Below are positions 24,225 to 35,892 of a stretch of DNA of 64,000 nt, piece by piece (within the stretch, counting starts at the first letter, position 1; each line of letters starts with the position of its first letter). The DNA is from Galerina marginata. Taxonomy: Eukaryota > Basidiomycota > Agaricomycetes > Agaricales > Galerinaceae. The stretch covers positions 3,720,001-3,784,000 of the forward strand of contig JAECYW010000003.1 in NCBI GenBank assembly GCA_023014335.1, written 5' to 3'. The position numbers and the translations under genes are program-made. The notes under the pieces are model-generated. The model searched no databases. It was not told where the DNA came from and worked only from the letters and a program-made list of their open reading frames with translations.

Positions 24225-24544
24225 TCGGAAGCCGTTATCGGAGTAGGAAGCCAGAGGCACAGTTGCAAAAGATTCTGCTCCTGTGGAAAGCCCAGAGCGA
24301 AGGATTCTGCTCAAGGGAACTGGGTGAGGTATCGATGGATTCAGCTCGTTATGACAGGCGAAGGATTCTGCCTGTAGGGATGGGTCGGAAGCCGTTATCG
24401 GAGTGGGAGGCCAGAGGCACAGGTGCGAAAGATTCTGCTCCTGTGGAAAGCCCAGAGCAAAGGATTCTGCTCAAGGGAACTGGGCGAGGTATTGATGAAT
24501 TCAGATCCTGATGACAGGCGAAGGATTCTGCCTGTAGGGACGGG
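24225..24544 (+). repeat. 160-bp tandem pair carrying six constant-tip hairpins (cluster 2)
   Basis: Two direct copies (24225-24384 and 24385-24544) each hold three hairpins: 24258-24285, 24291-24324, 24354-24375 and, 160 bp further, 24418-24445, 24451-24484, 24514-24535. Tips are CGAARGATTCTG or CAAAAGATTCTG; stems are CACAG/CTGTG, CCCAG plus GAGC/GCTC plus CTGGG, and ACAGGC/GCCTGT. One copy has GCGAAGG and the other GCAAAGG. The cluster lies at the 5' side of accessory gene 1. Confidence 0.8.
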
Positions 24545-24599
24545 TTTAGATAGAGGTGGAGGGGAGACTGATCGAAGTGTTATCTATTGCGATTTGGAC

Positions 24600-25600
24600 T
24601 TAGAAGGATTTCGATGAGAATAGCCGGGTCACGTGACAAAGCCCAAATTGGGACTTTGTTTACCAACGGCGTGGTTTGGTGTTGGCGTCCCAATCTCATC
24701 CAATCTCATCGTCGTTGTCGTCTTGCACGGATACAACACGGGCTGAATCCTTCGCTCGTTTGGCTCCGCTGAGACCATTGGCCCATTGACTTGGCAGAAG
24801 AATCCTTCGCCTTGTCGCTGCCAGCACCTCACAGAATCCTTCGTGAGGCGCATCTTCATTGACAGGCGCCGGCCACCACCCGTGCTCGTCTCGACTTTCT
24901 TACATCGTGCAGGCCTCTCATCGCGCTCCTTTCTCATGCCAATGTTTGTAGATCTTCGCCTTTTAACGTATCACCATGATATTAACCTTTTTCTCTTAGC
25001 TTCTCCACCGCAATTATGGTGATTTCCCGTTTTCTCAACCTTCTGCAACCGTCTGGCCACCCTGTGCGGGATCCACTTCTCCAACCCCGTCGTTGACCAA
25101 AGCGGCCTTGCCTATCTTGCAGTTCCGCCATGATCGCCTCCGACTGGCTTCATCCTACCACCTACTTAGTGCAAGCCAGTGGATTTTGTTTCAACAGGTA
25201 ACTTTATGTTTGGCCATTCTGCTAGGTCTAAATACTAACCGTCGTCTGTACTTAGTCATTATATTACAATGTCTGTCCGTAACTGCCAAAAAGAGCACTT
25301 TTCGAGTGCTTAGAGTTTCTCCGTCAAACAATGGTATGTTTTAATTAACGGCCTGAGTATTCGCGTTGATCGCCGCTCCTAGGATTTGTCAACATCGAAT
25401 TTTGAAATAGGACTGAAAAAAAAATTGACAGCATTGCGAACCTGAAAAACCACGTCGACAGATTCTGTCACCGACAGCTAGGGTCTTACTTAACTCCCAG
25501 ACTACCGGGGGACCTGGTTTGGGTCTGGGAAACTTTGCGAGTATTTAAGCCATTGAACAGTGAAATTCTTTCTTCCTTTCCCCCCACGTATTATCAAATT
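24600..25600. promoter_or_regulatory. Divergent intergenic region of the accessory gene pair
   Basis: About 1 kb separates the 5' side of accessory gene 1 from the ATG of accessory gene 2 at 25601. It holds two constant-tip hairpins in reverse orientation (24788-24816 and 24827-24848) and a weaker one near 24740. A run GAGTATTTAAGCC at about 25538 is a possible TATA box for the plus-strand gene. No coding exon is clear. Confidence 0.4.
24788..24848 (-). repeat. Two constant-tip hairpins, reverse orientation (cluster 3)
   Basis: These lie at 24788-24816 (stem GACTTGGC with GCCTTGTC) and 24827-24848 (stem CCTCAC with GTGAGG). On the minus strand the tips read CGAAGGATTCTT and CGAAGGATTCTG. They point the opposite way to clusters 1 and 2, as accessory gene 2 does relative to gene 1. 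Confidence 0.7.
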
Positions 25601-25902
25601 ATGGCCCCCAAACGCAAAGCTCCAGACAATTCCAAAAAACCCAACAAATCCTCGAAGGTTAGTTCCGTTCGCTCACTTAACACTTAGTATCTCTTCCTTA
25701 CCAGCTCAAGCAGAATCATCGAGAGGACAGTGAGGACAGCGAGCGCGAAGTCACTGCGCCGCCTTCAGCTAAACCTAAGGTGGTAAAGGTAGCCTCGTCT
25801 GCCTTTTTTTTCAGTTTGCCGACTCATTAATATTTACAGAAACGCCGTGGTCGTCCTCCTGGAAAGCGTGAGGTCGAGGAGAGTGCTGACGACCACCTGT
25901 AG

Positions 25903-28900
25903 CAGCTACGATTATATATGAAACACTGCAATTTCCCAAAACCCCGTTATACATCCAGAGCAGGTTTTTCCAATACTGCAAAAAGGCAGTCAGCTATGTA
26001 TTATGCACCCATAGGGTGGATAGGCCTGCTGGGGGTACGTATATGGGCGCTCTGGGTGCAGGACCTAGTAAATATATGTAAACAATGCCCTCCATGATGT
26101 CGGGCACTGCCTAATGGGTGCTGCTCATCATTTGGGCGCTTTTGGGCGCCTTTAGGCGCGGGAATAAATCATGCAGGGTCTTCAAATATTGATAGCAATT
26201 AAAATTGGCTGCTGCTCATTGTTGGGGGCGGGTTTCGGGGCTGAAAAAGCGCCAGGGGGTATATATTAGTACCCACATTCCATCTGGGATGTTGGTCACC
26301 CCGTCGGGGAGGCGCGACACGCCTAACTCGAATCTGCAAACGGATGCCATGAGTCCCGACGGGGTCCTAGTTCCATTTTCGGACGCATCCCGCGCCTTTT
26401 CGGCTCCTTTTGGATGAGCGATAAAAATAGATTTGTGTAGTTTTTGTGCTATATTCCTCTCATTATTTCTGTCCCGTCACTTCTCAATGTATATTCGTAA
26501 TCTACTCGTAAATACGAAGCTAATGATATATTTTTTATTTCGAAATGTGCCCTGGAAGTGATCAAACGAATGAATAATACTTACGGGCACCGAGGATGAG
26601 TGTTATAAATAGATTTCTGCGAAATGCCCACCGTTTTTGCCCTACCTTCAGCTTAGATTACCTCTCCCCTAACTTATATACATACAGGTATAATTAGCAC
26701 GAAAGTGCGAGCACATCAATACCCATTTTATGGTAGAAAAAACCCAGAACATTTGCATATCTCACAAATCATATATTCATCTTCTTTTATGTCTTTTTTT
26801 AAATTTAAAGCTCACAGGCGCTGGCTTTGCGCTTCGTCACACAGTGGTAGGATAAGAATATTATAATAAATGTTCTAAGTATATGTGATCAATTGACTAA
26901 ATAAGAGAATTGGAATTCGAGACGTTGTCTCGAACGCGGACATTCGGGTTGGGAGCCCCAGCTTCCTGACCCTCCCAGCTCGTAGCGCCAGCTGGGTGAG
27001 GGCTGCGAAGGCTGCGAATGCGCCGATGCCACCCCCGACCCATCCGCATCCATGAACGGGGAGTTCAACCCCCGGGGATACTCACTGGCTCAACGACGAG
27101 GGGGAGCGCATAGCAACAGCAGCGAATTAAGCTGCCGTTGTTCCGCTCTTTTCCGCTCTCTTCGTCCCCAGCCCACAGTAGCGGCTCTTGCTGCCGCTCA
27201 CGCCCTTGCCGTCTTCGTCTTAGTCCCCTAAGCCTGCCAGCAGCAGCAGAGAAACTGCCGCCGCTGTTGCTCAGGTGATCAACGCCGGCCATGGCCTCCT
27301 CGTCGCCACCTTTGTCGCACTCGTCTTGGCAGCTTTCACCCATCGTCCCGGTAGCAGCTATCGTCCGAGGCGGTCCTGAAGGCGCCTGGGTGGTACATGG
27401 GTGAGGTGGTGCGCGAGGTACAGGTGCGCAGCCCCAGGCGGGTCGTGTTCGGAAACGCCACGAAGGTGGGCATCGAGGGGAGGCGTTGGCGCTGCGGTCG
27501 GGATGTGGCTGGGCTAGGCGGTTTCGGCTGCTGCTGCTAGTTCCAAAACGCTTCGTGTCGTTGAAGCAGCAGCGGTCGTGCTGCCTTCTGCTGGCCGCGG
27601 GAGCTTCGTGGGGGCGAAAGGCGATGGCAGCCTTTGGAGGTGGTGGTGTATGCACAATCGGTATCGACGTGGGCAGCGGCAGCGGGGCTTGGAGCAAACC
27701 TATCGCGGCGGGAATGAGGTGGGGACGTGCGGAGTAGGAAGGAAAGCAAGACGAGTCAAAATATGACTCGTCTCGCGACGTACCGGGCGGGCCTCCCTCT
27801 CTAGGGTCTCCCCTCGTTGTCTTTCACCCCAATTCCCACCCGAATTCGTTGGAACGCTGGCCCACAGCCCTCGACGTGAGGGGGGGCTCGCGACGCGCGG
27901 CACGATGTTGTTCGTGCAGTAGACTACCTGTGAGTTAATAAAATAAGTAATATAGCAATAAAATTTGGTAATATCACTTACCAAACATATTCTTGACGCC
28001 TTGAGGGGCGAAACGGGCCAGGAGGGAAAGAGGGAGGGAGGTGGTGGTGGTGGAAAGCAAGATCAACGAGAGTTGATGGCGGTTGATCTGGCGTCCGGCG
28101 TTTTCGGCGAGGAATGTGATTGGCTGGCTCGAACGGACCGGGCAGTCCGTCGAGGCTGGCCATTGTCGAAGACGTCTCGGACGATGGTAACCAAACGCTG
28201 CGTCGATAAATAAATGGTGTGATGCATTGAACGTTGACTTAAGAATGTATTATCGTTTGTCCGGTGACCAATATAATCTCTTACGATATGATACGAGCAT
28301 GCACTTTCTGAGCGTGGTGATTTCGGTCAAACGGTCTGTTCAACAGGATGGTATTCAGGTGCTTTGAGTACCATTAACCTCAAGAAAATGCAGTGAAGAG
28401 AGAATATACATCGTTTTTAAAGCTTCTAAATACTTTACATGGCTAAAATTCATTGTGAACTTTCCTAACCTCAAGTTCATAGCTTTTAGGCATGTATGGT
28501 CAAAGAAATTTCTCGACGTTTTCAAACATTCGATTCACACTCAGTTTAATAAATGGTACTCTTTATTCTTTATTTATATAAGGCTAGATATCATTTCTAA
28601 GCTACATATACGATATATACCGCCGATCTCCGGAGTCTACAGTGTACTATTGGGATGGGGAGAGACGATGTTCGAGGCGTTGTAGACGGATCGGAGTCTT
28701 CCCGGCCCGATTGTATCAGCCAATCACACGGCTTCCCGAAAGCCGATCAACAAGGTTGATGTTGATTTCTGTTTCTTACCACGACCACGACCACCTCCTC
28801 CCCTCTCTACCTCCCTCCCTCAAGACCACAAAAGCGCGCGTCGCGTGCCCCTCGCCTCGCGCATGTGGGCCGGCGCATTCTGAGTACGGCACCGTCTACC

Positions 28901-31015
28901 TGCCACTCCCCACCACGCTCCAACCCCACCGCACCAACTCGCGACTTCACGTGGGCACAGCATCGACCGCCCCCTCATTGCGCCTTCCCTTCGTCGCAAT
29001 TCAGCACCACCGGCCCTCGAGTCCACGCCCATGCGCCTGGCACTGGCACCACCCCCCCCCCCCCCCCCTTCCACTCTCCAAGGTGCAGGTCGACCGGCGT
29101 CGAAAACCCGAGCCCGGGAATTCCGCCATTCACCCTCTTCCACCTCCAATAACAACCCTTACGTTTAACTGGGGAGTACAGACACTGGTTGCCGCCCTCA
29201 ACTTTTGCATGCGTACGTCGACGGTCGCCGGAACAGCGGGTGGTAACGAGTACCAGCCAGATGCGGGTTGCGATGGCTTAGGCGACGAGAGGGCGGGTGG
29301 CGGCGAGGGCGGTGAAGTGGGCGGTGGGGTGGATGGAGGAGTGGTTGTGCGGCGGCGGCAGTCATTGGAGGAACAGCAGCAGTATCCTTACTGCTGCTGT
29401 TCCTCAGACACAGCGGCTGCACTGCAGGTTTAGCAAGGGCGGGAGCAGCACCAGTGGTGCGCTCTTACAGGGATACATCGACGGCGGCGGGGGCTGCCTT
29501 GTCGCCCTCGCATTCTTGCTTCCCCTCCATCTGTGGTCAACGCCGACGGTCGTCGTTTTCCCTTGTGCTGCCCGTAACCCCCTCGCTACCGCTGTCATCT
29601 CGCAGTCGCACTGCTCCACCCCACCACGCCCGTTATTCGCCCCGCTTGTGACGGCCAGAGGCAGCTGACGCGGACCAGGGAAACGAACGCGAGTGCAACG
29701 GCTTCGCGTTCGTCGGCAGCCCAGCCCACTCTCCCTCCCTTTGGACACCCACTCATCCAGTAGTCCACTGGCATGTCATGTGTGGACCGCGGTGAGAGTC
29801 GATGTCGATGAAGGTGAGGCGGTAGGTGGAGGCTCGGACAGTTCTCGTCCTCGACGACCACATACCTCCGTCTCCCGGCTAATTCAACAGTCTCGGACAT
29901 CCGCCAGCTCAGAGTCCACCCCCACAGCAACCGGCGCGTGAATGGGAGGGCACGAGGGGATGGTAGAGAAGAAGGCTGGGGTGGGACGGGCAAGGTGAAC
30001 GGGCGGGCAGCTAGTACTGCCGCTGTTCTCCCTACTTTATTCTATGTAGCTTTAGTAGCTTGCGTAGTCTACGACGATTTAAATGTCGTAGACATATTGT
30101 TGAATAATGATATTTGATGTTTGTCTTTTATAGCTACAAATCAAAGCTTTGAGGGTATTACAGGGCCTCCACCGGCTATTTGTCAATAAAATTGGTATGG
30201 ATAGATTTGCATTTTTATGCTGATTACAGCTGTATGTATATAAGTCAGGAGACAGTAAGTCAAGCTGGAGGTAGGGCAAAAACGGCGGGCATTTCGCAGA
30301 AATCTATTTATATCACTCATCCTACGGTACCCGCAAGTATCATTCATTCGTTTGGCCACTTCTAGCGCACATTTAGCAGTAAAAATTATATGATTTGGTT
30401 CGTATTTACAAGGAGATTACGAATATACATTTAGAACTGGCGGGACGGAAATAATAAAAGGATTATAGCACGAAAACTGACTGAATCTATTTTTATCGCT
30501 CATCCAAAAGGAGCCGAAAAGGCGCGGGATGCGTCCGAAAATGGAACTAGGACCCCGTCGGGACTCATGGCATCCGTTTGCAGATTCGAGTTAGGCGTGT
30601 CGCGCCTCCCCGACGGGGTGACCAACATCCCAGATGGAATGTGGGTACTAATATATACCCCCTGGCGCTTTTTCAGCCCCGAAACCCGCCCCCAACAATG
30701 AGCAGCAGCCAATTTTAATTGCTATCAATATTTGAAGACCCTGCATGATTTATTCCCGCGCCTAAAGGCGCCCAAAAGCGCCCAAATGATGAGCAGCACC
30801 TATTATACAGTGCCCGACATCATGGAGGGCATTGTTTATATGTATTTACTACATCCTGCACCCCCAGAGCACCCATATACATATCCCCAGCATGCCTACC
30901 CACCCTATAGATATGTAAAACGTAGGGACTGCAAAAAGGCAGTATTGGAAAAACCCACTCTGGATGTATAACAGGCTTTTGGGAAATTGCAGTGTTTCAT
31001 ATAGAAATATAGCTG
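25903..31015. mobile_element. 5.1 kb non-autonomous element with 800-bp terminal repeats
   Basis: The ends match as CAGCTA..TTMTATATGAAACACTG in inverted orientation, and the homology runs about 800 bp inward (25903-about 26690 and about 30190-31015). A 70-codon frame in the arms has an identical translation at 26205-26417 (plus) and 30500-30712 (minus). The flanking 8 bp are ACCTGTAG and ACATGGCT, only partly alike, so a target duplication is doubtful. The interior has no transposase. The CAG-starting end recalls hAT elements. It splits accessory gene 2. Confidence 0.8.
26700..30180. other. Interior of the 5.1 kb element, no gene supported
   Basis: A GC-rich interior (27000-27900 and 28750-30010) alternates with A/T-rich stretches. 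Frames such as 27065-27697 minus and 28642-29433 plus overlap others on the opposite strand, are rich in R, P, S and G, and include a run of about 18 C near 29050. I see no domain and no consistent exon structure. The composition differs sharply from the arms, so it may be captured host DNA. Confidence 0.5.
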
Positions 31016-31240
31016 ACATGGCTGTGACGACCGAGAACACCAGGACCATGAACCTCCGGCCAAAGTAAGTTCCCCTCTGGTGAAGGCTTCTCGGTGCTCA
31101 TTCCTTTGCAGCGTTCTCGCGGTCGGCCTCCCAACGGTCCTGATGCCGCACAAGCCTCCAAGTCAGTGCAATTTTCGTCTCTTGCAACTTACGTGGCCGG
31201 CCAATGGGAATGGATGAGCTTTAGGCGGACTCCATCGCCT

Positions 31241-31366
31241 ATGTAGAGAGGAGTTGTGCAGAATCTTTCGCGCATCTTCCTCTCTACGTAACCCAGCCGG
31301 GTTGAGCCACCTGTGTCGCTTACTTGGGTAGGACATGTGCAGAATCTTTCGTGCATGTTCCTATCC
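31241..31366 (-). repeat. Two constant-tip hairpins (cluster 4)
   Basis: These lie at 31241-31289 (stem TGTAGAGAGGA with TCCTCTCTAC) and 31326-31366 (stem TAGGACATG with CATGTTCCTA). On the minus strand both tips read CGAAAGATTCTG. They lie in a predicted intron of accessory gene 2 between the AT-hook exon ending near 31160 and the exon near 31453. They have the longest stems of the set. Confidence 0.78.
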
Positions 31367-31959
31367 GTTGTTAGTTGACTGTGTCGCCGACAGTCCTATC
31401 CCTATGACGGTCCACGTAGGCTCTGAAGCTTTTGCTGACTCCTTTTTTTCAGACCGGCTCCGAGGACAACCCGTGCTTCAACCTGTTTGTAAGTCTCTTC
31501 TGACCTTGCTTTGGGGGTTCTTTTTAACGATGTTCTTTTCTATAGAGCAACATCTCTGTCTGGGTATATATCTCCTTTTTCGAGGTATTCCTTTTGCTAA
31601 CTCCTTTTATTAGAACTGCCAATCTCCCAGTCGCAACGGCGGGCAGGCCTGTCAAGTGAGATCTTTCACTTGATTTTTTGATATTCTATTTACATTTTCT
31701 ATCTAGGAATAAAGGTCTTGCTGCTGTCACGCCGGGTCCTATGTCTAGGCCCTTGGGGCCACGTCCCACTCCCCGTATCCCATCACCTGGATACCGCAAA
31801 CTGGCCAGCGAGGATGAGGGGTATAACTTAAGCAGCACCAAAAAGTGGGTGAACAAATACCACGCCGATCACCCCGAAAGGGGACGTCAGGCAGCAGCGG
31901 CTTTCAAGAAAGCCCAGAAGAAGGCGGCTGTGTCCAAGAAGAGGAAGAGCCGTAAAGGC

Positions 31960-32060
31960 CCTAAGAACGACGAGGACGAGGACGAGGACAACGAGGAGAC
32001 AACGAGGACAACGAGGACGACAACGAGGACGACAAGGACGGAAACAAGGACGGAAACGAA
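31960..32060 (+). repeat. GAC/GAG/AAC codon repeat with a frame slip
   Basis: This low-complexity tract first reads NDEDEDEDNEE in the frame that enters it. From GAGGAGACAACG (about 31995) the acidic reading moves to the next frame (DNEDNEDDNEDD) and stays there into the conserved part. The loss of one base in a GAGGAC repeat explains it. Confidence 0.65.
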
Positions 32061-35000
32061 GACGGAGGGGACCATAGTGGCCATCGCGATGCTGACAAGA
32101 ACCACCATGGAGGCAATCGTGATACCAACGATGCCAACCACGACGAGGGTGGTGCCGACGATGGTGACGGGAACCCACAAAGTGGTCAGCGACACTACAG
32201 GTCCTCAGGAGAGGATACGCATGCTGCTCGACAACCTTCGCTGGATGTATTCTCTGCCTGTCCGTCTGGTATGCCCACCAAGTTTGCCCGGGGCCTTCTC
32301 GGCCAGTCTCCCCCGCTCGGCCAATCTCCCCCGCTCGAAAGTGACTTGTCGGGTAGTGACTACGAGGCAACTGTGTTGGCCTCAAAACTCACCCGGGCCT
32401 TTCGTAACCGGAGGTCTATGTCGGTTGACAAAGACGGGGATGACGAGGACGACAGCACTCTTCAGGCAGAAGTCGTCCAGTCGAGTGCACCTCTTGCTGA
32501 GGAAGACATTGACGCCGAGGTTGTGGCATCTAGCCCAGCGCCTCCCAATGATGCTTCCTATGTTGACAATGCATCTTCCAAGCGTAAAGAGTCTGCTCAT
32601 AGGCAAGACGCGGCGGGTGTCTCTGGGGAACTCAGCGGTCATGTCCGCGATCCTAAGGAAGCATCTCGGGCACCGGTTACTACGGCTAACGTAGACGTAC
32701 CTGTGGGAGATGGCCTCGCGAAAGGGCCGAAAGCCAAGGGTCGGGCTGGTCGATATTTGAAGACGATGATGGCGGCCGCCGAAGCATATGGAGTGCGCGT
32801 CGACGATGAGGCCGTCGAATTGGCGTTAGAGCATGATACCACGCTCGAGATTTTTCTCAAGTGCGCCGGCAGGGTTACTGAGAAGCGCGCACCCAACTCC
32901 TGGAATTCTCACCAAGCGGTCGAGGCTAGGGTTGCCCCTGTACCTGGTGAAGGTCGTACGTGACTTCTTGTAATATAATTTTCTACATATTAACTGATTT
33001 CTTTTGATAGTTGAGGCCTTTCGCATACGTGCACACAGTCGCTATAAGGATCGCACTGATCCTGAAAGACGTACTGAAGACGAGATCAAGGGTTTCAAGG
33101 CTGAAGTCACCGAAACCCTTGAGGATCTGGCTACACTTCCGGGGGCATTGAGGTCGCCGGCTATCCGAATCTCTGACAATATCACTGAGGTCAAGGCTAC
33201 TGTAAGTGTGATTTGAATTTATACTGAAGTTTACAGCTGCTAATTGCTCGTAAAGCTCAATCATCTTTCCCGATTCAATCCCAATATCCACCACCTCAAC
33301 TTTGTCCTTTACACTGGTCAAGATCAGGCTGCGCGCCAGATGTCGGGCATTGTGCCTGGCTCCAAGCTGGTCGTTGATATGATTGCAGAAGATGGGAATA
33401 ATATTATGGTGCAGTCGTTAGTTGACATGTTTGCAGGAATGCTGAGGTATTGTTACTACTACTTGCTTTGCAATTCGGCTTCTGAGTTCCTTCATTTAGT
33501 GTCAGGATTGGCAAGGCAAGAATTGCCAACAGTGTGAATGAGGGGCAAGGTGGCACTCAATCCACTCGCGTTGATACTGCTCGGTGGGTTTTCGAGTCTC
33601 GATAATATCCTGCTCCTTGACTAATGGTTTTTTAGATCGAGAGCTTCTGTAAAGGATGATCGTAAAGGCAAGCAGCGGGATATGGCTGGGGCTGAACCCG
33701 AAAACACAAGGATCATTCCAACCAGGAAGCAAGGTGTTGATCATGCGGTGGCCTTTGACTTCAGAAACGTATTTACATCTCGAATCCTTGCGATGCTCAG
33801 TACGTCATTTGTTTCTTTTCTTTTCTTATTCTTCTTCTGACTTGTATAAAGATGCCCCTATCGCCTCGGTGTCTTCTGCTAGTATTCGGTCAACCATGCC
33901 ATGGACCAAGTTTGGAAGTCTGGCCCTCTCGTTCTCCCTCCGAATTGTTGGCTGGCCCCATGGACTCCTCTTTGTTCCTGGCCGCTACTTTGATTGCTCG
34001 AAGTTGGGACTGTCTGACTGGAAGCTCTTGTGTGAGTTGTCCAAAGATGGGATCTTAAAGATTGAACCATGGATGGCTGGTATGTCTTATAAGTTTCAAT
34101 TGTTTATATGAGTCTTATGTGGCCTTTGACAGTTGAGAAAGGAATAATTGTGGGGTCGGTTCCCTATGGAGAGATCCCTCTGGTTGTTAGTGATCAGGAG
34201 GTGACTCTTCTTTTTGCAAGGGATGTCCTGGACAAGAAGAAGAAGAAGACAGTTGGTCAGGCAGCTTCTAAACCTTCTGTGGTTGCTCGAAACCCCTCCC
34301 TCTCTCCTACTCTTCCTTCTCAGCCCCTTCCTCAACAATCTATGAATGACACCCTGGCTGTCAACCCACTCCCTCCATCCTCTCGTCATGTGGCCTATCC
34401 TAAGGTGTCTGCAACTCATGCTGTCCGGGGACCAGATGACTTTGTGGGCTATCAGCTCATCGATGAATCTAGAGGAGGAAAGGATGTTGGCCGCTTTGAA
34501 GAACCTAATATTGCAGTTCTCCGGCAACAAGCGACTGCATATGAAGAAGAGTTGGCAACTTCTCACCGAGGAGAAATGGGACGCTATGCCTATCGACGTC
34601 TGGCAGTTCCTGTTCATCAGAGGCCATTCCTCATGGCTTCTGGAGTTCCTCCTCCCTCTGCTCAGCTTCCATCAAATGCATTTTATGAGCAGTTAACGAA
34701 ACCACCTTCATCTCGCCCTCTTTCTCCTCATCATCCAGCCACTCGGGTGCCTACCACCATGCATCGGGCTCCTTCTCTTGCACAGTCTTGGGCTCAGCCA
34801 CGTTCGATGTCGGGTCCTGTATCAACTGACCATGCCACATCTCAACCAATTCAGTCCTTTGGTCATGCTCAGCCACGTTCAGCATCTGGTCCATCTGGGC
34901 AAGTCAGTGCAGAGTCTAGTCGCATGGGTCAGGCTCGAGCTCCACGATTTTACGATGATTATATGGACGAAGATGAGGCTGAGGAACTTGCAAGATACCA

Positions 35001-35479
35001 GTTCAATAGTGAGGTTTAGTATGATCAGAGTCAAGTTGGATGTTTTGCGAGTCTTCTGTGGGTTATCTTCTTCTCTTTTGCCACATATTTGCATATTGTT
35101 CTTTATTGTTTTGTTGCATCATGGTCTTGATTCTTCTTAGTCTTTAGATGAGTGTGGCTGATTTTAGCTGTCCTGTCTTTACATGAGCCTGGCTGGTTAT
35201 AGCTGTACTGTCTTTACTTGAACCTGGCTGGTTACTGCTGTCCTGTCATTACGTTCTTATACCTTACCTTCAGTTGTGTCTGTTGGTATTCAAAAATCTA
35301 TCAGTTGCATTACTCATTCTGACTTGAGAAATTGATAAAATGCTTGTGGTTAGTGTTTTAATGTCTGGCCCAGTCTAGTGTTATAGCCTCCAGTGCCTTG
35401 AACTGAGTCTTAGACTGGTGTAAATCTTAAACTGTTCTGCATAGGCTGAAAATGCTTTTGGGCACCTGAAAACATGTGT

Positions 35480-35835
35480 TACTCTACCATTAGAAGCAGT
35501 TTCACTCTTGCAATAATGTTTTCTTGTCTAATAAGATTTTTTACAGGGCTAAATCATTTAAAACTGCCTCAAAATGTTTTGTTTAAATCTGGAAATGTTT
35601 TGAACATTGTAAAAACATTTATGGGCACATCTAAATGTTTTATATAAGGTTCAAAAGGTTTTCAGGCCCTCAAAAGAATATACAACCAGGGTAAAATGTT
35701 TTGAGCAGCAAGAAAATGTTTTTGGACATGTTAAAAAATGTTTTGAACAAGGGTAAAATGTTTTAAATAGGGATTAAATGTTTTGAGTAACACACAAAAA
35801 GGTTTACAAGGGTTTTGAAAATGTTTTTTGGATGG
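35480..35835 (+). repeat. Array of AAAATGTTTT decamers
   Basis: About a dozen copies of AAAATGTTTT or one-base variants occur in 350 bp, in the same style as the arrays at 15540-15900, 36540-36790 and 10065-10220. It stands inside the right half of the 29 kb block, directly after accessory gene 2. It is probably the subterminal region of a KDZ-type element and a candidate transposase binding array. Confidence 0.7.
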
Positions 35836-35892
35836 ACTTACTGTATGTTGTGTAATATTGCAGAGGATTTACTGCCTCTCAAATATTACCTG

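Larger units (their letters stand above)
20357..24230 (-). pseudogene. Accessory gene 1, unknown function, broken
   Basis: This is a multi-exon gene reading toward the KDZ gene. Likely exons are near 24107-24230 (GGLYHLTRLWAMGPG), 23908-23965, 23694-23848 (EGLYADFARLLSDPLMAILM), about 22797-22815, about 22655-22720, 21600-22590 (LHAMGVPVWLIRPPS; ALACYAYLTVW) and 20357-about 21530 (SDWNVRQTLAYAIGWLAMRV; an S/T-rich linker; TLYWDGVEVISREEM). I have seen such proteins described only as hypothetical in mushroom genomes, and I assign no function. Two lesions are visible: TGA at 22487-22489 within GGED-N-stop-GYRRPTG, likely from CGA, and a run of ten C (21461-21470 on the minus strand) that shifts the frame. 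The gene is divergent from accessory gene 2, and small constant-tip hairpins sit in its introns and 5' side. Confidence 0.6.
25601..35019 (+). pseudogene. Accessory gene 2, AT-hook protein, interrupted
   Basis: Early exons (25601-25657, about 25705-25790, 25841-25902) give MAPKRKAPDNSKK, an acidic stretch and an AT-hook (KRRGRPPGKR), then TAG directly before the inserted element 25903-31015. After it, another AT-hook (RSRGRPPN) and several exons follow: about 31708-32955 with a long D/E/N tract and GRAGRYLKTMMAAAEAYGV, 33011-33200, 33256-33446, about 33503-34080 (FSLRIVGWPHGLLFVPG) and 34130-35019 (P/S-rich tail, acidic end). Short GT-AG introns separate them. The frame slips by one base within the acidic repeat near 32000. 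The AT-hooks suggest a nuclear, DNA-binding protein; the rest is unknown. It is transcribed away from accessory gene 1, and both lie inside the KDZ-bounded block, so they are probably its cargo. Confidence 0.6.

Noticed and set aside
22931..24848. tRNA or snoRNA-like genes among the hairpins
   Set aside because: No cloverleaf, no A/B boxes and no C/D or H/ACA boxes are visible; stems vary too much for a known small RNA class.
28642..29433. 263-codon plus-strand frame
   Set aside because: It is GC-driven, rich in P, S, R and H, includes a long C run, and overlaps open frames on the minus strand; no motif or exon pattern was found.
26205..30712. A 70-residue frame present twice with identical translation (MAAAHCWGRVSG...)
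   Set aside because: The two copies are the inverted arms of one element; identity follows from arm identity and the frame shows no domain.
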